This document shows, one piece after another, positions 26,601 to 36,809 of a stretch of DNA of 64,000 nt; position 1 is the first letter of the stretch, and each line of letters begins with the position of its first letter. This DNA is from Candidatus Aenigmatarchaeota archaeon (lineage in GTDB: Archaea; Aenigmatarchaeota; Aenigmatarchaeia; Aenigmatarchaeales; JACQIB01). A program made the position numbers and the translations under genes. Under the pieces are notes generated by a model. That model was not told the origin of the DNA and did no database searches. It was given only the letters and a program-made list of their open reading frames with translations. Where the stretch lies: the NCBI GenBank assembly GCA_016198755.1, contig JACQIB010000002.1:1-64000 (forward strand). The letters run 5' to 3'.

Positions 26601-27575
26601 ATGAAAATTGCGGTTGTAGGTTCAAACACTATAGGAGCGTATATAGCAAGAAAGCTCTCAGAATCAGGCAATTCTGTGGATTTGTTCGAAAGAAAACCAC
26701 ATATAGGCAAGGAAGCCTGTTCAGGATTGTTCTCAGAAAGGATATGGAAGTACTTTCCAGAGAAAGTTTCTATTGTTAAAAATACAATAACCTCAGCAAC
26801 AGTCCACTTCCCAAAGAAAACAATGAAACTTGATCTAAGCCCTAAAATGCTGGTTTTTCACCGCGGTGATTTTGATTCTTATGCTACAGATTTAGCTGTG
26901 AAAGCAGGAGCAAAACTCCATTTAGGAGCATTTGCAAAGCTAAAATCACATGATAAAAATTTAGTTACTCTTGAAACAGATAAAAAAGAAATGGAATTTG
27001 ATTACCTCATAGCATGTGATGGCTCAGTTTCCACCATAAGACGCGAACTGAAACTTCCGGATCCGCATTTCAGGCTCGGAATATTTTTTTATAAGCCGGA
27101 AGAAAGCAACTCAAGCTTTTTTGATGTTTGGCCCACAAAAAAAGGTTTTATATGGAAACTGCCACGCGGTAAAACAACAGAATATGGCATAATAGAGGAG
27201 CCTGACACTGCCAGAAAGCTGTTTGATGTGTTTTGCGATAAAAATAGTATAAAACAGGAGAAATTGATATCAGCTATAATTCCAATGGGTCTTGTGAAGC
27301 CATTTTATGGCAGAATAGCTCTATGCGGAGATTCTATTGGACTGACAAAACCATGGTCCGGCGGAGGTGTTTTGTGGGGTCTAATAGCAGCAGATATACT
27401 AGTCAAAACCTTCCCAGACTTTAACATGTATCAAAAACAGCTAAAAAGCCTATTTTCCATGCGTATAGCCCGTTCAAACCTTTTACTAAAAGCCTTCCCT
27501 CTTGTACCTTACTTACAATATTTTGCACCAGCTCAAATACATTTCGATGCAGACTGGGGACCAAAACCATTTTAG
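26601..27575 (+). CDS. FAD-dependent oxidoreductase, geranylgeranyl reductase-like
   Basis: 'KIAVVGSNTIGAYIARKLSESGNSVDLFER', 'DYLIACDGSVSTIRREL', 'IALCGDSIGLTKPWSGGGVLWGLIAADIL'. Confidence 0.87.
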   Translation: MKIAVVGSNTIGAYIARKLSESGNSVDLFERKPHIGKEACSGLFSERIWKYFPEKVSIVKNTITSATVHFPKKTMKLDLSPKMLVFHRGDFDSYATDLAVKAGAKLHLGAFAKLKSHDKNLVTLETDKKEMEFDYLIACDGSVSTIRRELKLPDPHFRLGIFFYKPEESNSSFFDVWPTKKGFIWKLPRGKTTEYGIIEEPDTARKLFDVFCDKNSIKQEKLISAIIPMGLVKPFYGRIALCGDSIGLTKPWSGGGVLWGLIAADILVKTFPDFNMYQKQLKSLFSMRIARSNLLLKAFPLVPYLQYFAPAQIHFDADWGPKPF

Positions 27576-27614
27576 ACCCCATACCCGAAGTACAGAGCAT
27601 TTAAATACCTTATT

Positions 27615-28523
27615 ATGCTCACTAAACACATGCCCGAAATAAAAACTGCTGTTATACCGGCTGCAGGTTTTGGAGTCAGATTTTTACCTGCTACAATGGA
27701 AGTTCCAAAGGAGATGCTATGTGTCGTAGACAGACCTATAATACATCATGTAGTAGATGAAGCAATGAAATCCGGAATAGAAAACTTCATTGTCATAGGC
27801 GGCAGGGGAAAAGAAAGCCTAACTAGATACTTTAATATTCATCCAGAACTTGAGCAGCATTTAGAAAGGAAAAATAATACAGAAGAACTAAAAAATGTAA
27901 AGGCAATAGGCGATCTTTCAGACAGATTCACTTTCGTAACTCAAAAGGAGCCAAAAGGCCTTGGGCATGCTATAAGCTGTGCAAAAAAGGCAGTCCAAAA
28001 TGAGAGCGCATTTACAGTTTTACTCGGCGATACTATATACAGCTCAGACAATATACCGGTAACAAAGCAATGTATAGAAGCTTTCAAAAAATACGGAAAA
28101 CCCATAATAGCAGTTGAAAAGGTAAAGAAAGATGACGTTAATAGATATGGTATAGTTGGAATGGAGCCAATAACAGGCAGTATTGGGAAAGTAACAAAGT
28201 TTGTCGAAAAACCTTCCCCAGAAACTGCTCCCACATTTAACGGTGAATTTTATGGAATAACAGGAACCTACATACTAACACCATCCATATTTGAACATCT
28301 GGAAAAAGTGCAGCCAGGAACAGGGGGCGAAATACAGCTTACTGATGCTTTAGCTGAGTTATCAAAACAAACTGACATATATTATCTTATAATAGACGGT
28401 GAGAGGTTTGATGTTTCAAATCCAACAGAACTTGTTAAAGTTTCATTGAGGTTGGCAATGAAAGATAAAAAAATGCGCAGCGAAATTTTAAACCTATTAT
28501 CAGATCTTAAGCTAACTTCTTAA
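27615..28523 (+). CDS. galU: UTP--glucose-1-phosphate uridylyltransferase (GalU-like)
   Basis: 'KTAVIPAAGFGVRFLPATMEVPKEMLCVVDRPIIHHVVDEA', 'FTVLLGDTIY', 'KFVEKPSPETAP', 'GEIQLTDALAEL'. Confidence 0.93.
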   Translation: MLTKHMPEIKTAVIPAAGFGVRFLPATMEVPKEMLCVVDRPIIHHVVDEAMKSGIENFIVIGGRGKESLTRYFNIHPELEQHLERKNNTEELKNVKAIGDLSDRFTFVTQKEPKGLGHAISCAKKAVQNESAFTVLLGDTIYSSDNIPVTKQCIEAFKKYGKPIIAVEKVKKDDVNRYGIVGMEPITGSIGKVTKFVEKPSPETAPTFNGEFYGITGTYILTPSIFEHLEKVQPGTGGEIQLTDALAELSKQTDIYYLIIDGERFDVSNPTELVKVSLRLAMKDKKMRSEILNLLSDLKLTS

Positions 28524-28546
28524 ATCTATAATTGTATTGATTTACC

Positions 28547-29671
28547 ATGAACATACTATTCGTACTTGAATATTTCCCCCCGCACATAGGCGGAGTCGAA
28601 AAGTTTTTTGACAACCTTTCAAAAGAGCTTGCAAAGCGCGGCCACTCAGTAAGTATTTACACAACACTTGTCCCAAATTCAGAAAGATACGAAGAATCCG
28701 AAGGAAGAAAGATATACAGGCAGCCTACACTCTCCCGCCATACATTCCCGCTCCGCGGCTTTGTTCCTATAGCCAAACTTGCAAAGCATGCAGACATAAT
28801 ACACACAACAACATACTCTGCCGCAGGTTCAACAGCATTATCAAGGATTTTCACATCAAAACCAACAGTTATTACAGTACATGAGATATGGGACAGACTA
28901 TGGTTTGAGTTTGAAAACCCAATATCTGCTGCAGTAAATTGGTTTTTAGAAACAATGATATGCATGGTTTTCAAAAAATCTTTTATAACATGTCCAAGCG
29001 AATATACAAAAATTGCTCTGATAAAGAAAAATGTACCTGAGAAAAATATAACTGTTATACCGCATGGTGTAGAGCACCAATTCTACCATTCCGGAGTAAA
29101 ACCATCTTATAACTGGGGGTTTCCAACATACTTCTATATGGGCAGGCCAGGAATATCAAAGGGAATTGAGTATCTGCTTAAAGCAGTACCGCTTATAACC
29201 AAGGAGATACCAGAAGCAAAACTTGTTATGAGGATGGGAAAAAGCCCCAAATCTATGTACACAAAATATATACAAATGATAAAGGATCTTGGAATAGAAA
29301 AAAACGTGGTTTTATTGGAGCCCATATACGACCAGAAAACAAATGCAGAAACATTCCGTTCAGTGGATTGTGTCTGCGTTCCTAGCCTTTCAGAAGGATT
29401 TTGTTTTTCTGCAGTAGAAGCACAGGCATGCGGAATACCCGTTATAGCCAGCCTCGCAGGAAGCTTACCAGAAGTTGTTGGTGGCGGAAGATTCGTTCCA
29501 CCAAGAAGTTCTGAAGCAATAGCAAAGGAAGTAGTAAGTTTATTGAAAGATGATCCTGAGAGAAAGGTTCTTGGAAAGGCAGGAGCGGATTTTGTTAAAA
29601 GGTTTACATGGGAATATTCAATTAAACAGTATATAACACTTTATGAAAAGATGATGGGTGAGAAAATATGA
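28547..29671 (+). CDS. glycosyltransferase family 4
   Basis: 'EYFPPHIGGVEKFFDNLSKELAKRGHSVSIYT'; 'VDCVCVPSLSEGFCFSAVEAQACGIPVIAS'. Confidence 0.92.
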   Translation: MNILFVLEYFPPHIGGVEKFFDNLSKELAKRGHSVSIYTTLVPNSERYEESEGRKIYRQPTLSRHTFPLRGFVPIAKLAKHADIIHTTTYSAAGSTALSRIFTSKPTVITVHEIWDRLWFEFENPISAAVNWFLETMICMVFKKSFITCPSEYTKIALIKKNVPEKNITVIPHGVEHQFYHSGVKPSYNWGFPTYFYMGRPGISKGIEYLLKAVPLITKEIPEAKLVMRMGKSPKSMYTKYIQMIKDLGIEKNVVLLEPIYDQKTNAETFRSVDCVCVPSLSEGFCFSAVEAQACGIPVIASLAGSLPEVVGGGRFVPPRSSEAIAKEVVSLLKDDPERKVLGKAGADFVKRFTWEYSIKQYITLYEKMMGEKI

Positions 29672-30603
29672 AATATAAAATAATTTCAATGGTTGTTGCT
29701 ATTGCAATATTGGCAGGATGGATATACTTTTCAGGTCCTGAAAAAATACTGGAAAACATATTGCGCGCAGATTACAGATTCCTTTTGCTCGGGATAGTAA
29801 TAAGCACAGGGCTTGTAGCACTAAGAGTTTACAGGTGGCAGTTTCTGCTTAAACGCAGCGGAATAAAACTTGGATTTTTTGATGTTGCCCCATCTTTCAT
29901 GGCTGGTTTGCTGATAAGCAACCTTACACCAGGAAAGATTGGAGAACCTGCAAGGAACCTCTTTCTTAGCAGATCAAAATCCGTTCCAATAACAGAAAGC
30001 ATATCCACAGTAATATTGGAAAGGGCAGTTGACATAATTTCTATAATGATATTCTCAGTGCTGGGTATACTTACCTATGGAATATTCATAGCCAAAAGCG
30101 GCACAACAATAGCAGCTGTGGTTTCAATATACATCGCAGGTATAGCAGCCGTATTTTTTCTTGCGTCTTCCAAAAACAGAATGAACAAAATATTTTCAAT
30201 ATTCCCATTCAACAGGGTAATAAAAGATCCTCAAAAAGCATCGGAAGCAATATCAAAAAGCTTCAATTCCCTAAAAGACTGGAATCTGGTTCTTCCGTTA
30301 TTGGGTATGTCACTGTTAGTATGGTTTATAGAAGCAATAATACTCTATCTCGCATTTTCTTCGTTGGGTGCTGATGTTCCATTTATGTTTTTGCTTTCTG
30401 CATTTTGCATAGCAATCTTAGCCAGTATATTGAGTTCCCTTCCAGGAGGCATAGGTTCCATGGAAGTTATACTAACATTCTTTATAACGGCTGTAGTTTC
30501 TATACCAGTTTCAACTATATCTTCTGCAATACTCCTAGAGAGATTAATTGCACTCTGGTACAACCTTTTACTGGGTGCAATTTCCTTCAAGTTTTTGAAG
30601 TGA
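29668..30603 (+). CDS. flippase-like / LPG synthase TM (UPF0104) membrane protein
   Basis: 'GLLISNLTPGKIGEPARNLFLSRSKSVPITESISTVILERAVDI'; 'SSLPGGIGSMEVIL'. Confidence 0.88.
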   Translation: MKYKIISMVVAIAILAGWIYFSGPEKILENILRADYRFLLLGIVISTGLVALRVYRWQFLLKRSGIKLGFFDVAPSFMAGLLISNLTPGKIGEPARNLFLSRSKSVPITESISTVILERAVDIISIMIFSVLGILTYGIFIAKSGTTIAAVVSIYIAGIAAVFFLASSKNRMNKIFSIFPFNRVIKDPQKASEAISKSFNSLKDWNLVLPLLGMSLLVWFIEAIILYLAFSSLGADVPFMFLLSAFCIAILASILSSLPGGIGSMEVILTFFITAVVSIPVSTISSAILLERLIALWYNLLLGAISFKFLK

Positions 30604-30604
30604 T

Positions 30605-31927
30605 ATGATGGACAAACATTTAATAATAGTTATTCTTCTGAATCTGTTAATTATAGTTTCTGTATTTTCTTCATTCTATCCTGTTGGTTCGGATGAAGCT
30701 TTTTATGCAAACACAGCGCGCGATCTTTTGGCAGGAAAAGGCTATACAGGCAACATAATTGCCCCAGGGTTTTCCTATATACTATCTGTATTTTATGTTT
30801 TATTTGGCCAGAATGGTGTTGCAGAACGATTAATTGCTCCAATATTCACGATGCTATCTTCCATAGTTCTATATTTTCTTTCAAGGCGTCATTTAGAAGG
30901 CAAATGGTCTCTGTTATCTGTTATATTGTTTTTCACACTTCCACTAACAATACTTTTAAGCAGCAGGATGCTCACAGAGCCTGTTGCAATGTTTTTCTTT
31001 TTATTATCTCTTTACTTCTTTTCAAAATATACAGAAGGAAAAAACATAAACCTTATACCAGCAGCCATTTTCGCAGCAATAGCAGTCCTAATACGATATC
31101 CATCCGTACTTTTAATTGGAATATTTGCAATATATTTTGTTATTAACAGAAACAAAATCATACCTCTGCTAAAAGACAAGATATTTTATTTAGCAATTTT
31201 AGCCGGAATATTGGTTATTTCTCCCCTCCTTTTCCTCAGCCAAATAAATTATGCTTCACCATTACATATGATTTCAGCAGCTTTCACATCTTACTATACA
31301 AGCACAGGATTTAACCCCTTATTTTATTTACTCACTTTTCCATTGGTTTCCGCAGGATTATTTCCACTATTTATTTTGTCCATATATTCAGTTTACAGAA
31401 CAAGAGACAGGCGATATTTGTGGCTTATATTATCCGTTGCTTTTCTTGTTCTATATAGATCACTATTCCTTCCTATCCATGAAGAGCGATATTTGGTAGA
31501 CATTTTACCTTTTATATCCATACTTTCTGTTCTACCACTTATTCACCTTCAAAAATATATTAAAAAGTCATTTATGTTGCCAATTTTGTTAAGTATTATA
31601 ATCTTATTTAACACAATTTTCGGCATATTCATTTCAGATTATTATCATTCACTTCCGAGATATACAGAAGTGAAGTCTGGAATAGAATGGACAGAAAAAA
31701 ACTGTTCTGGACAGGATATTTTCACAAATGCTGCGCGTCATTACAAGTACTATACAGGCAAGGATGTGGAGGTTTTGAATTTAGATAAAATAAAGGTTTC
31801 TAAAAGCTATTGTTTGCTGTATACTTCATATGAGGGTAGCATAGGTTATATTGAAGAGTTTCTTAAAGGCAAAACACCATCAGTCAAGTTTGGTCAGGTA
31901 GAGATTTTCAGGGAGATAAACCAGTAG
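30605..31927 (+). CDS. ArnT/GT39-like membrane glycosyltransferase
   Basis: 'YPVGSDEAFYANTARDLLAGKGYTGN' and multiple TM segments; 'SSRMLTEPVAMFFFLLSLYFF'. Confidence 0.8.
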   Translation: MMDKHLIIVILLNLLIIVSVFSSFYPVGSDEAFYANTARDLLAGKGYTGNIIAPGFSYILSVFYVLFGQNGVAERLIAPIFTMLSSIVLYFLSRRHLEGKWSLLSVILFFTLPLTILLSSRMLTEPVAMFFFLLSLYFFSKYTEGKNINLIPAAIFAAIAVLIRYPSVLLIGIFAIYFVINRNKIIPLLKDKIFYLAILAGILVISPLLFLSQINYASPLHMISAAFTSYYTSTGFNPLFYLLTFPLVSAGLFPLFILSIYSVYRTRDRRYLWLILSVAFLVLYRSLFLPIHEERYLVDILPFISILSVLPLIHLQKYIKKSFMLPILLSIIILFNTIFGIFISDYYHSLPRYTEVKSGIEWTEKNCSGQDIFTNAARHYKYYTGKDVEVLNLDKIKVSKSYCLLYTSYEGSIGYIEEFLKGKTPSVKFGQVEIFREINQ

Positions 31928-31975
31928 TACATTAAAGCTTTTAAAGCTTGTGAATTTCTATTTAAGAAGAGACAT

Positions 31976-32530
31976 ATGGAAAGTTCAAAGTTATCAAAAA
32001 CAGCCATAATAGGTGCAGATGTAAAGCTTGGAGACAGTGTTATTGTGAGTGATTTTGCAGTTTTAGCAGGAGCTGCAAAAATAGGCAATGGCGCAAATAT
32101 ATGGAGATATGCAAATCTATATGGATGTGAGATAGGTGACGGGACAAAAATAGGCACCTATGTTGAGGTACAGAAGGGTGCAATAATAGGAAAGAACTGC
32201 AAAATATCTACCCATTCATTTGTGTGTGAAGGCGTAAAAATTGAAGACGATGTATTTATTGGACATGGAGTAATGTTCATAAACGACAACTATCCGCGTG
32301 CTGTTAACAAGGACGGAAAAATGGAAACGGATTCTGATTGGATGGGAGAGCGGCTGTTATGTACTACAGTAAAGAAAAGCGCATCTATAGGTTCAAATGC
32401 AACAATTCTCGGCGGGGTTACAATAGGCGAAGGAGCTATTGTGGGTGCTGGTGCTGTTGTAACTGAAGATGTTCCGGATTTTACAGTTGTGGCTGGTGTG
32501 CCAGCAAAAATTTTAAGGAAGATAAAGTGA
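31976..32530 (+). CDS. left-handed beta-helix acetyltransferase (WbpD/WlbB-like)
   Basis: hexapeptide repeats; '[23 protein letters not shown]', '[31 protein letters not shown]'. Confidence 0.9.
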   Translation: MESSKLSKTAIIGADVKLGDSVIVSDFAVLAGAAKIGNGANIWRYANLYGCEIGDGTKIGTYVEVQKGAIIGKNCKISTHSFVCEGVKIEDDVFIGHGVMFINDNYPRAVNKDGKMETDSDWMGERLLCTTVKKSASIGSNATILGGVTIGEGAIVGAGAVVTEDVPDFTVVAGVPAKILRKIK

Positions 32531-32534
32531 TATT

Positions 32535-33638
32535 ATGGACTATAAAATACCCCTAATGAAGCACGTTGTAAATGACGAAATGAAAGAAGCCGTTTTGCAG
32601 ATTTTGGAAGAACAAAAACCATTGGTTTTCGGTGATGAAGTATTCAAATTTGAAGAAGAGTTTGCAAGGTACATAGGCACAAAATACGCTGTTTCATTAA
32701 GTTCGGGAACAGATGCACTTAATCTTTCTGTAATAGCCTTAGGAGTTAAACAAAAAGATAAAGTTATAACAACTACAAATTCTTTCATAGCTTCTGCAAA
32801 TTGCATACAGCTTGCCGGTGCTGTACCAGTCCTTACAGACATAGAACCTAACACAGGTAATATAGACATTAAAAAAATGAAAACCAATGGAGCTAAAGGT
32901 ATAATACCTGTGCATTTGTATGGAAACCCCTGTAAGATTGAAGACATAATCAATATTGCGAAAGAAGAGGGAATGTTTGTAATAGAGGATGCATGTCAGT
33001 CCCATGGGTCTGCTATAAATGGAAAAAAACTTGGTTCTTTTGGTGACATAGCCTGTTTTTCTTTCTACCCCTCCAAAAACATAACTGTTGGAGGCGATGG
33101 TGGTATTGTTACTACAAATAATGATGATTTAGCAAATAAAATAGCTTCCCTTAGGGACGGCGGAAGAGAAACCAAAGGAACAAAGCGATCATCCCACTAC
33201 ATCCATACTGAAATAGGCATAAATGCAAGGCTCAACACAATAAACGCTGCAATAGGCAGGATACAGCTAAAGCATTTGGATGAATGGAATAATGAGAGGA
33301 GAAAGATTGCAGGACTTTACTCAAAATTTCTTCCGAAAGAAGTGCTTCTAAACACAGCTTCAGGTTCCTGTTTTTATATGTTTGCAATTAAAACTCCACT
33401 TAGGGACAAAGTAATGGCTCATTTAGCAGAAAATGGAATAAAGAGCGGTATACACTATCCAATACCAATCCATCTCCAGCCAATATATATGCGTTTATAC
33501 GGCTACAAAAAAGGTGATTTTCCAATTGCTGAACAATTCTGCAGCCAGATACTATCTATTCCACTCTTCCATGGTATAACTGAAGAACAAATAAAAATTG
33601 TTGCAGAAAAAATAAATGAGGTACTTGAAAATGCTTGA
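32535..33638 (+). CDS. DegT/DnrJ/EryC1/StrS sugar aminotransferase (WbpE-like)
   Basis: 'ALSSGTDALNLSVIALGV'-type motif, 'FVIEDACQSHGS', 'CFSFYPSKNITVGGDGGIVTTNN'. Confidence 0.94.
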   Translation: MDYKIPLMKHVVNDEMKEAVLQILEEQKPLVFGDEVFKFEEEFARYIGTKYAVSLSSGTDALNLSVIALGVKQKDKVITTTNSFIASANCIQLAGAVPVLTDIEPNTGNIDIKKMKTNGAKGIIPVHLYGNPCKIEDIINIAKEEGMFVIEDACQSHGSAINGKKLGSFGDIACFSFYPSKNITVGGDGGIVTTNNDDLANKIASLRDGGRETKGTKRSSHYIHTEIGINARLNTINAAIGRIQLKHLDEWNNERRKIAGLYSKFLPKEVLLNTASGSCFYMFAIKTPLRDKVMAHLAENGIKSGIHYPIPIHLQPIYMRLYGYKKGDFPIAEQFCSQILSIPLFHGITEEQIKIVAEKINEVLENA

Positions 33639-34554
33639 GAAAAGACTAATAGGTGTTATAGGAGCCGGCAGGCAGGGACAGAATCATATAAGAGATATCA
33701 TATCACTTGGATGTGATGTTATAGCAGCCGATATAAACGAAGCGACTTTGAAGCAGGCCAAAGAGAAGTTTAATTGCCAGACAACAATGGATTATAAGGA
33801 AATACTCAATAATACCAATATAACAGCTGTTAGCATATGCGCTCCAAACAGCGAACACTATAAGATAGCAAAAGAAGCGTTGGAAAGCGGAAAGAATATT
33901 TTAATAGAAAAACCAATGGCAGATACTTACTCTGATGCAAAATCCCTTATAGAAATATCCAAAAAAGCAGGCAAAAGTATTTGTGTAGGTCATGTTTTCA
34001 GGTTTAATGATGCCATAGTTGAATTAAAAAGACTTGTAGAACAGAAATATTTCGGAGATAATATATTTTTCATAAAGTTTGTATGGAACAATCTTGAGCC
34101 TATATGGAACAGGGACATAATTTTTGACTTAGCATCACATCCATACGACATATTACACTTTATTTTCAATAAAACACTTGAAAATCCCAGTTTTATAGGG
34201 GCTCCATGCAGAAGGGAAACTGGAAATGAAGTCGCCTTTATAACAGGTAACATAGGTAAAACCCTAGTCAGTATGGATTTAAGCTGGGTTTTTCCTGAAA
34301 AAATAAGGCAAATAGTTATTGTTGGGTCAGAAAAAGCAGCAACAATAGGGTGTGTGGAGCAAACAATAGACATTTATGATTTCAAAACAAAGTCAAAAAC
34401 AAGACTCTGGCATGAAGCAAACAATGCACTGCGTGCAGAGCTTGCCCACTTCATAAACATAGCTTATGCAAATATTCCAACACACAGTTCCGGAGAAGTT
34501 GGAGCAGAAATTGTAAAGTCACTTGAAGAGCTTAGGGAACTGTCTAAGAAATAA
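33616..34554 (+). CDS. Gfo/Idh/MocA oxidoreductase (WbpB-like)
   Basis: 'GVIGAGRQGQNHIRDI', 'GKNILIEKPMADTYSDAKSLIEISKKAGKSICVGHVFRFN'; probable start at 33630. Confidence 0.92.
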   Translation: MRYLKMLEKRLIGVIGAGRQGQNHIRDIISLGCDVIAADINEATLKQAKEKFNCQTTMDYKEILNNTNITAVSICAPNSEHYKIAKEALESGKNILIEKPMADTYSDAKSLIEISKKAGKSICVGHVFRFNDAIVELKRLVEQKYFGDNIFFIKFVWNNLEPIWNRDIIFDLASHPYDILHFIFNKTLENPSFIGAPCRRETGNEVAFITGNIGKTLVSMDLSWVFPEKIRQIVIVGSEKAATIGCVEQTIDIYDFKTKSKTRLWHEANNALRAELAHFINIAYANIPTHSSGEVGAEIVKSLEELRELSKK

Positions 34555-35650
34555 TATCCCTATAAATCCCAATTGTATTTTTTGTTATATTTTCCCACTC
34601 ATAATGTTTCATTGCCAGTTCTCTGCAGTTTCTAAATCTTTCAGGCGCATCTAAAACTTCCTTAATTGCATCTACCAAGTTCCCGTTTGGTATTGTGCCA
34701 ATTCCTGTCCATTCATCATTTGGAAAGTGAATGAGATTGGTGCTAACCATTGGGGTTCCACATGCTGCAGCTTCAACAGGCGCAATGCCTATTCCGCCCC
34801 ACTTCGCAATCATATCTGTTGCGTTTAAAATATAGGCATCAACAGCGCTATAATAAAGCGGCATCTGCTCCCTCGGAACAGGAGCCAGCGCTATTCCCCC
34901 CATCCTTTTTACTTCACTGAACATTTCATTTTCCCCCCTATCTATAAGCAACATATCAACATCGAATTTTTCTTTCAAAACTTTAACAGCATCCAGCATT
35001 TCTCTCCATTTTATTTTATAAGGAGCTCCAACATAGAGCAGCAATTTTTTATCTTGCGGCAAATTAAGTATTTTCCTAGCATGTTTTCTTTCTGTTGGCT
35101 GACAAAAATTAAAGTCCACACCCATTCCCTGGAGCAAAACTCTTTCTTTTGGCAATATTCTAGAAATATATTCTATCTCAGCCTTTGAAACTGCCAAAAC
35201 TTTTCTTACTTTTTTAAGTGTAAAAGGTTCGAAAAAAGTCTTTATTCTTGGAAACGGAGACTCTCCATGATGCTGTATAACTACAGGAAGAGAAGAAAAT
35301 ATTTTTGAGATAAGGCTTACAAAAGGATAATGGAGTCCATGAAGATGAAGAATTACCTTTTCCTGCTTTGAAACTCTTTTTATTTCCCTTAAAAGAGGTA
35401 GCGATATTTCATACCCAGAACGCAATGCAAAGGAAGGAAAAATTTTAAAAGTTATTCCACTCCCCTCCTTTATTTCCATGTTTTTAAAGCTTTTTTCTGG
35501 TGTAAAACACTCTATATCAAATTCATTCGTTTCTTTAAGAACCCTTTTTCCAACTCTTGCAGCCCAACTCTCGAATATTCCAATTTCCAGCCGTTCTTTC
35601 GGAAGGGCAAAAGATAATGAATGGTGTACTACATGTATAACTTTTGTCAA
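34544..35650 (-). CDS. glycosyltransferase family 4
   Basis: 'KVLAVSKAEIEYISRILPKERVLLQGMGVDFNFC'; 'GIAPVEAAACGTPMVSTNL'. Confidence 0.87.
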   Translation of the reverse strand: MTKVIHVVHHSLSFALPKERLEIGIFESWAARVGKRVLKETNEFDIECFTPEKSFKNMEIKEGSGITFKIFPSFALRSGYEISLPLLREIKRVSKQEKVILHLHGLHYPFVSLISKIFSSLPVVIQHHGESPFPRIKTFFEPFTLKKVRKVLAVSKAEIEYISRILPKERVLLQGMGVDFNFCQPTERKHARKILNLPQDKKLLLYVGAPYKIKWREMLDAVKVLKEKFDVDMLLIDRGENEMFSEVKRMGGIALAPVPREQMPLYYSAVDAYILNATDMIAKWGGIGIAPVEAAACGTPMVSTNLIHFPNDEWTGIGTIPNGNLVDAIKEVLDAPERFRNCRELAMKHYEWENITKNTIGIYRDIIS

Positions 35651-36783
35651 TTATGCACACCAGCCAATGGGCAGCCTGTGCAGTTTGGAGGGACACCTCC
35701 AGAAGCCAGATGCTTTCTAAAGGAAACAACCTGCCGGCTGTTTTTTAATTCTGAATAAGGAGTTTCAAGTACATTACCAAAATTAAAAGTCCTCGGATCA
35801 GGATTTACACAACAAGTCGCAATATACCCATCTGCAGTTATGAAAGGTCCCTGCCATGGATATCCACACACTCCCTTCGGAACATCCCTAGCAAACTCGA
35901 AACCCAATCCATACGACTTTGCAAGAGCTTCGGCTTCCTCTACAGCCTTATCATCTACTTTTATAGCCAAGGCGGAATGAAGTTCTTCCTTACCTGTGAA
36001 GTTTGGGTTTACAACACCTATACTCAATGTACTTACACCCAAGCCGTGAGCAAGATTCACTATTTCTTTCATTTGATGTGCATTCTTTTTCATTAAAACA
36101 AAACCCAAATGAACTATTATTTTACTTCCATATCTTTTTTTTGTCTCTACAAGAGTCTTAATATTAGCAAGTACCTTATCGTAATCAGCACCAGCCCTTA
36201 TGGAGTTATAAGTTTCCTTTGTAGCACCATCAAATGATATGGCAACTTTATCTATCCCAGAGTTTACAAACTTTTCACAAACTTCCCTGTTTAGAAGGGT
36301 TCCATTGGAAATTACGAAAATAAAATCAACTTTTTTCACATTTTTTGCATGATCCACTATCCTGAAAAAGTCCTTATTCATTATGCCTTCACCCAGACCA
36401 GTGAAAATTATGTTATTAAGGTACTTGAACTGTCCTATAATTTTCAAATACCTGTCAAAAGTAAGGTCCTGTATCCTCTGTTCATCATAATAAGTTCTTT
36501 TGCACATTGTGCATCGCAAGTTGCACTTTCCAGTAGGTTCAAGTTGTACTGTTATCGGTTCCCCCATAATTTTATCTTTATTTAATTTTAATGTCAGTCC
36601 ATAAAGTAGCATGTTATAAACTCCGGATATACCGTTCTTTAGAAGGCTCCTTTCCATAAGGAATTTTATTCTAGAGAACTTTGCGGTTATTTTTATCATA
36701 CTATCTCCATGTTCATAACCTTTTAAATACCTTTCTACCGTTAGTTTTATAAAACATATGTATTTGTGGTTCATTCGTACCAC
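35647..36783 (-). CDS. radical SAM protein with SPASM-like C-terminus
   Basis: 'QLEPTGKCNLRCTMCKRTYYDEQ' (CxxxCxxC); C-terminal 'CGYPWQGPFITADGYIATCCVNPD...NFGNV...NCTGCPL'. Confidence 0.9.
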   Translation of the reverse strand: MVRMNHKYICFIKLTVERYLKGYEHGDSMIKITAKFSRIKFLMERSLLKNGISGVYNMLLYGLTLKLNKDKIMGEPITVQLEPTGKCNLRCTMCKRTYYDEQRIQDLTFDRYLKIIGQFKYLNNIIFTGLGEGIMNKDFFRIVDHAKNVKKVDFIFVISNGTLLNREVCEKFVNSGIDKVAISFDGATKETYNSIRAGADYDKVLANIKTLVETKKRYGSKIIVHLGFVLMKKNAHQMKEIVNLAHGLGVSTLSIGVVNPNFTGKEELHSALAIKVDDKAVEEAEALAKSYGLGFEFARDVPKGVCGYPWQGPFITADGYIATCCVNPDPRTFNFGNVLETPYSELKNSRQVVSFRKHLASGGVPPNCTGCPLAGVHN

Positions 36784-36809
36784 ATACAGTAAAATTAAAT
36801 AGTGATAAA

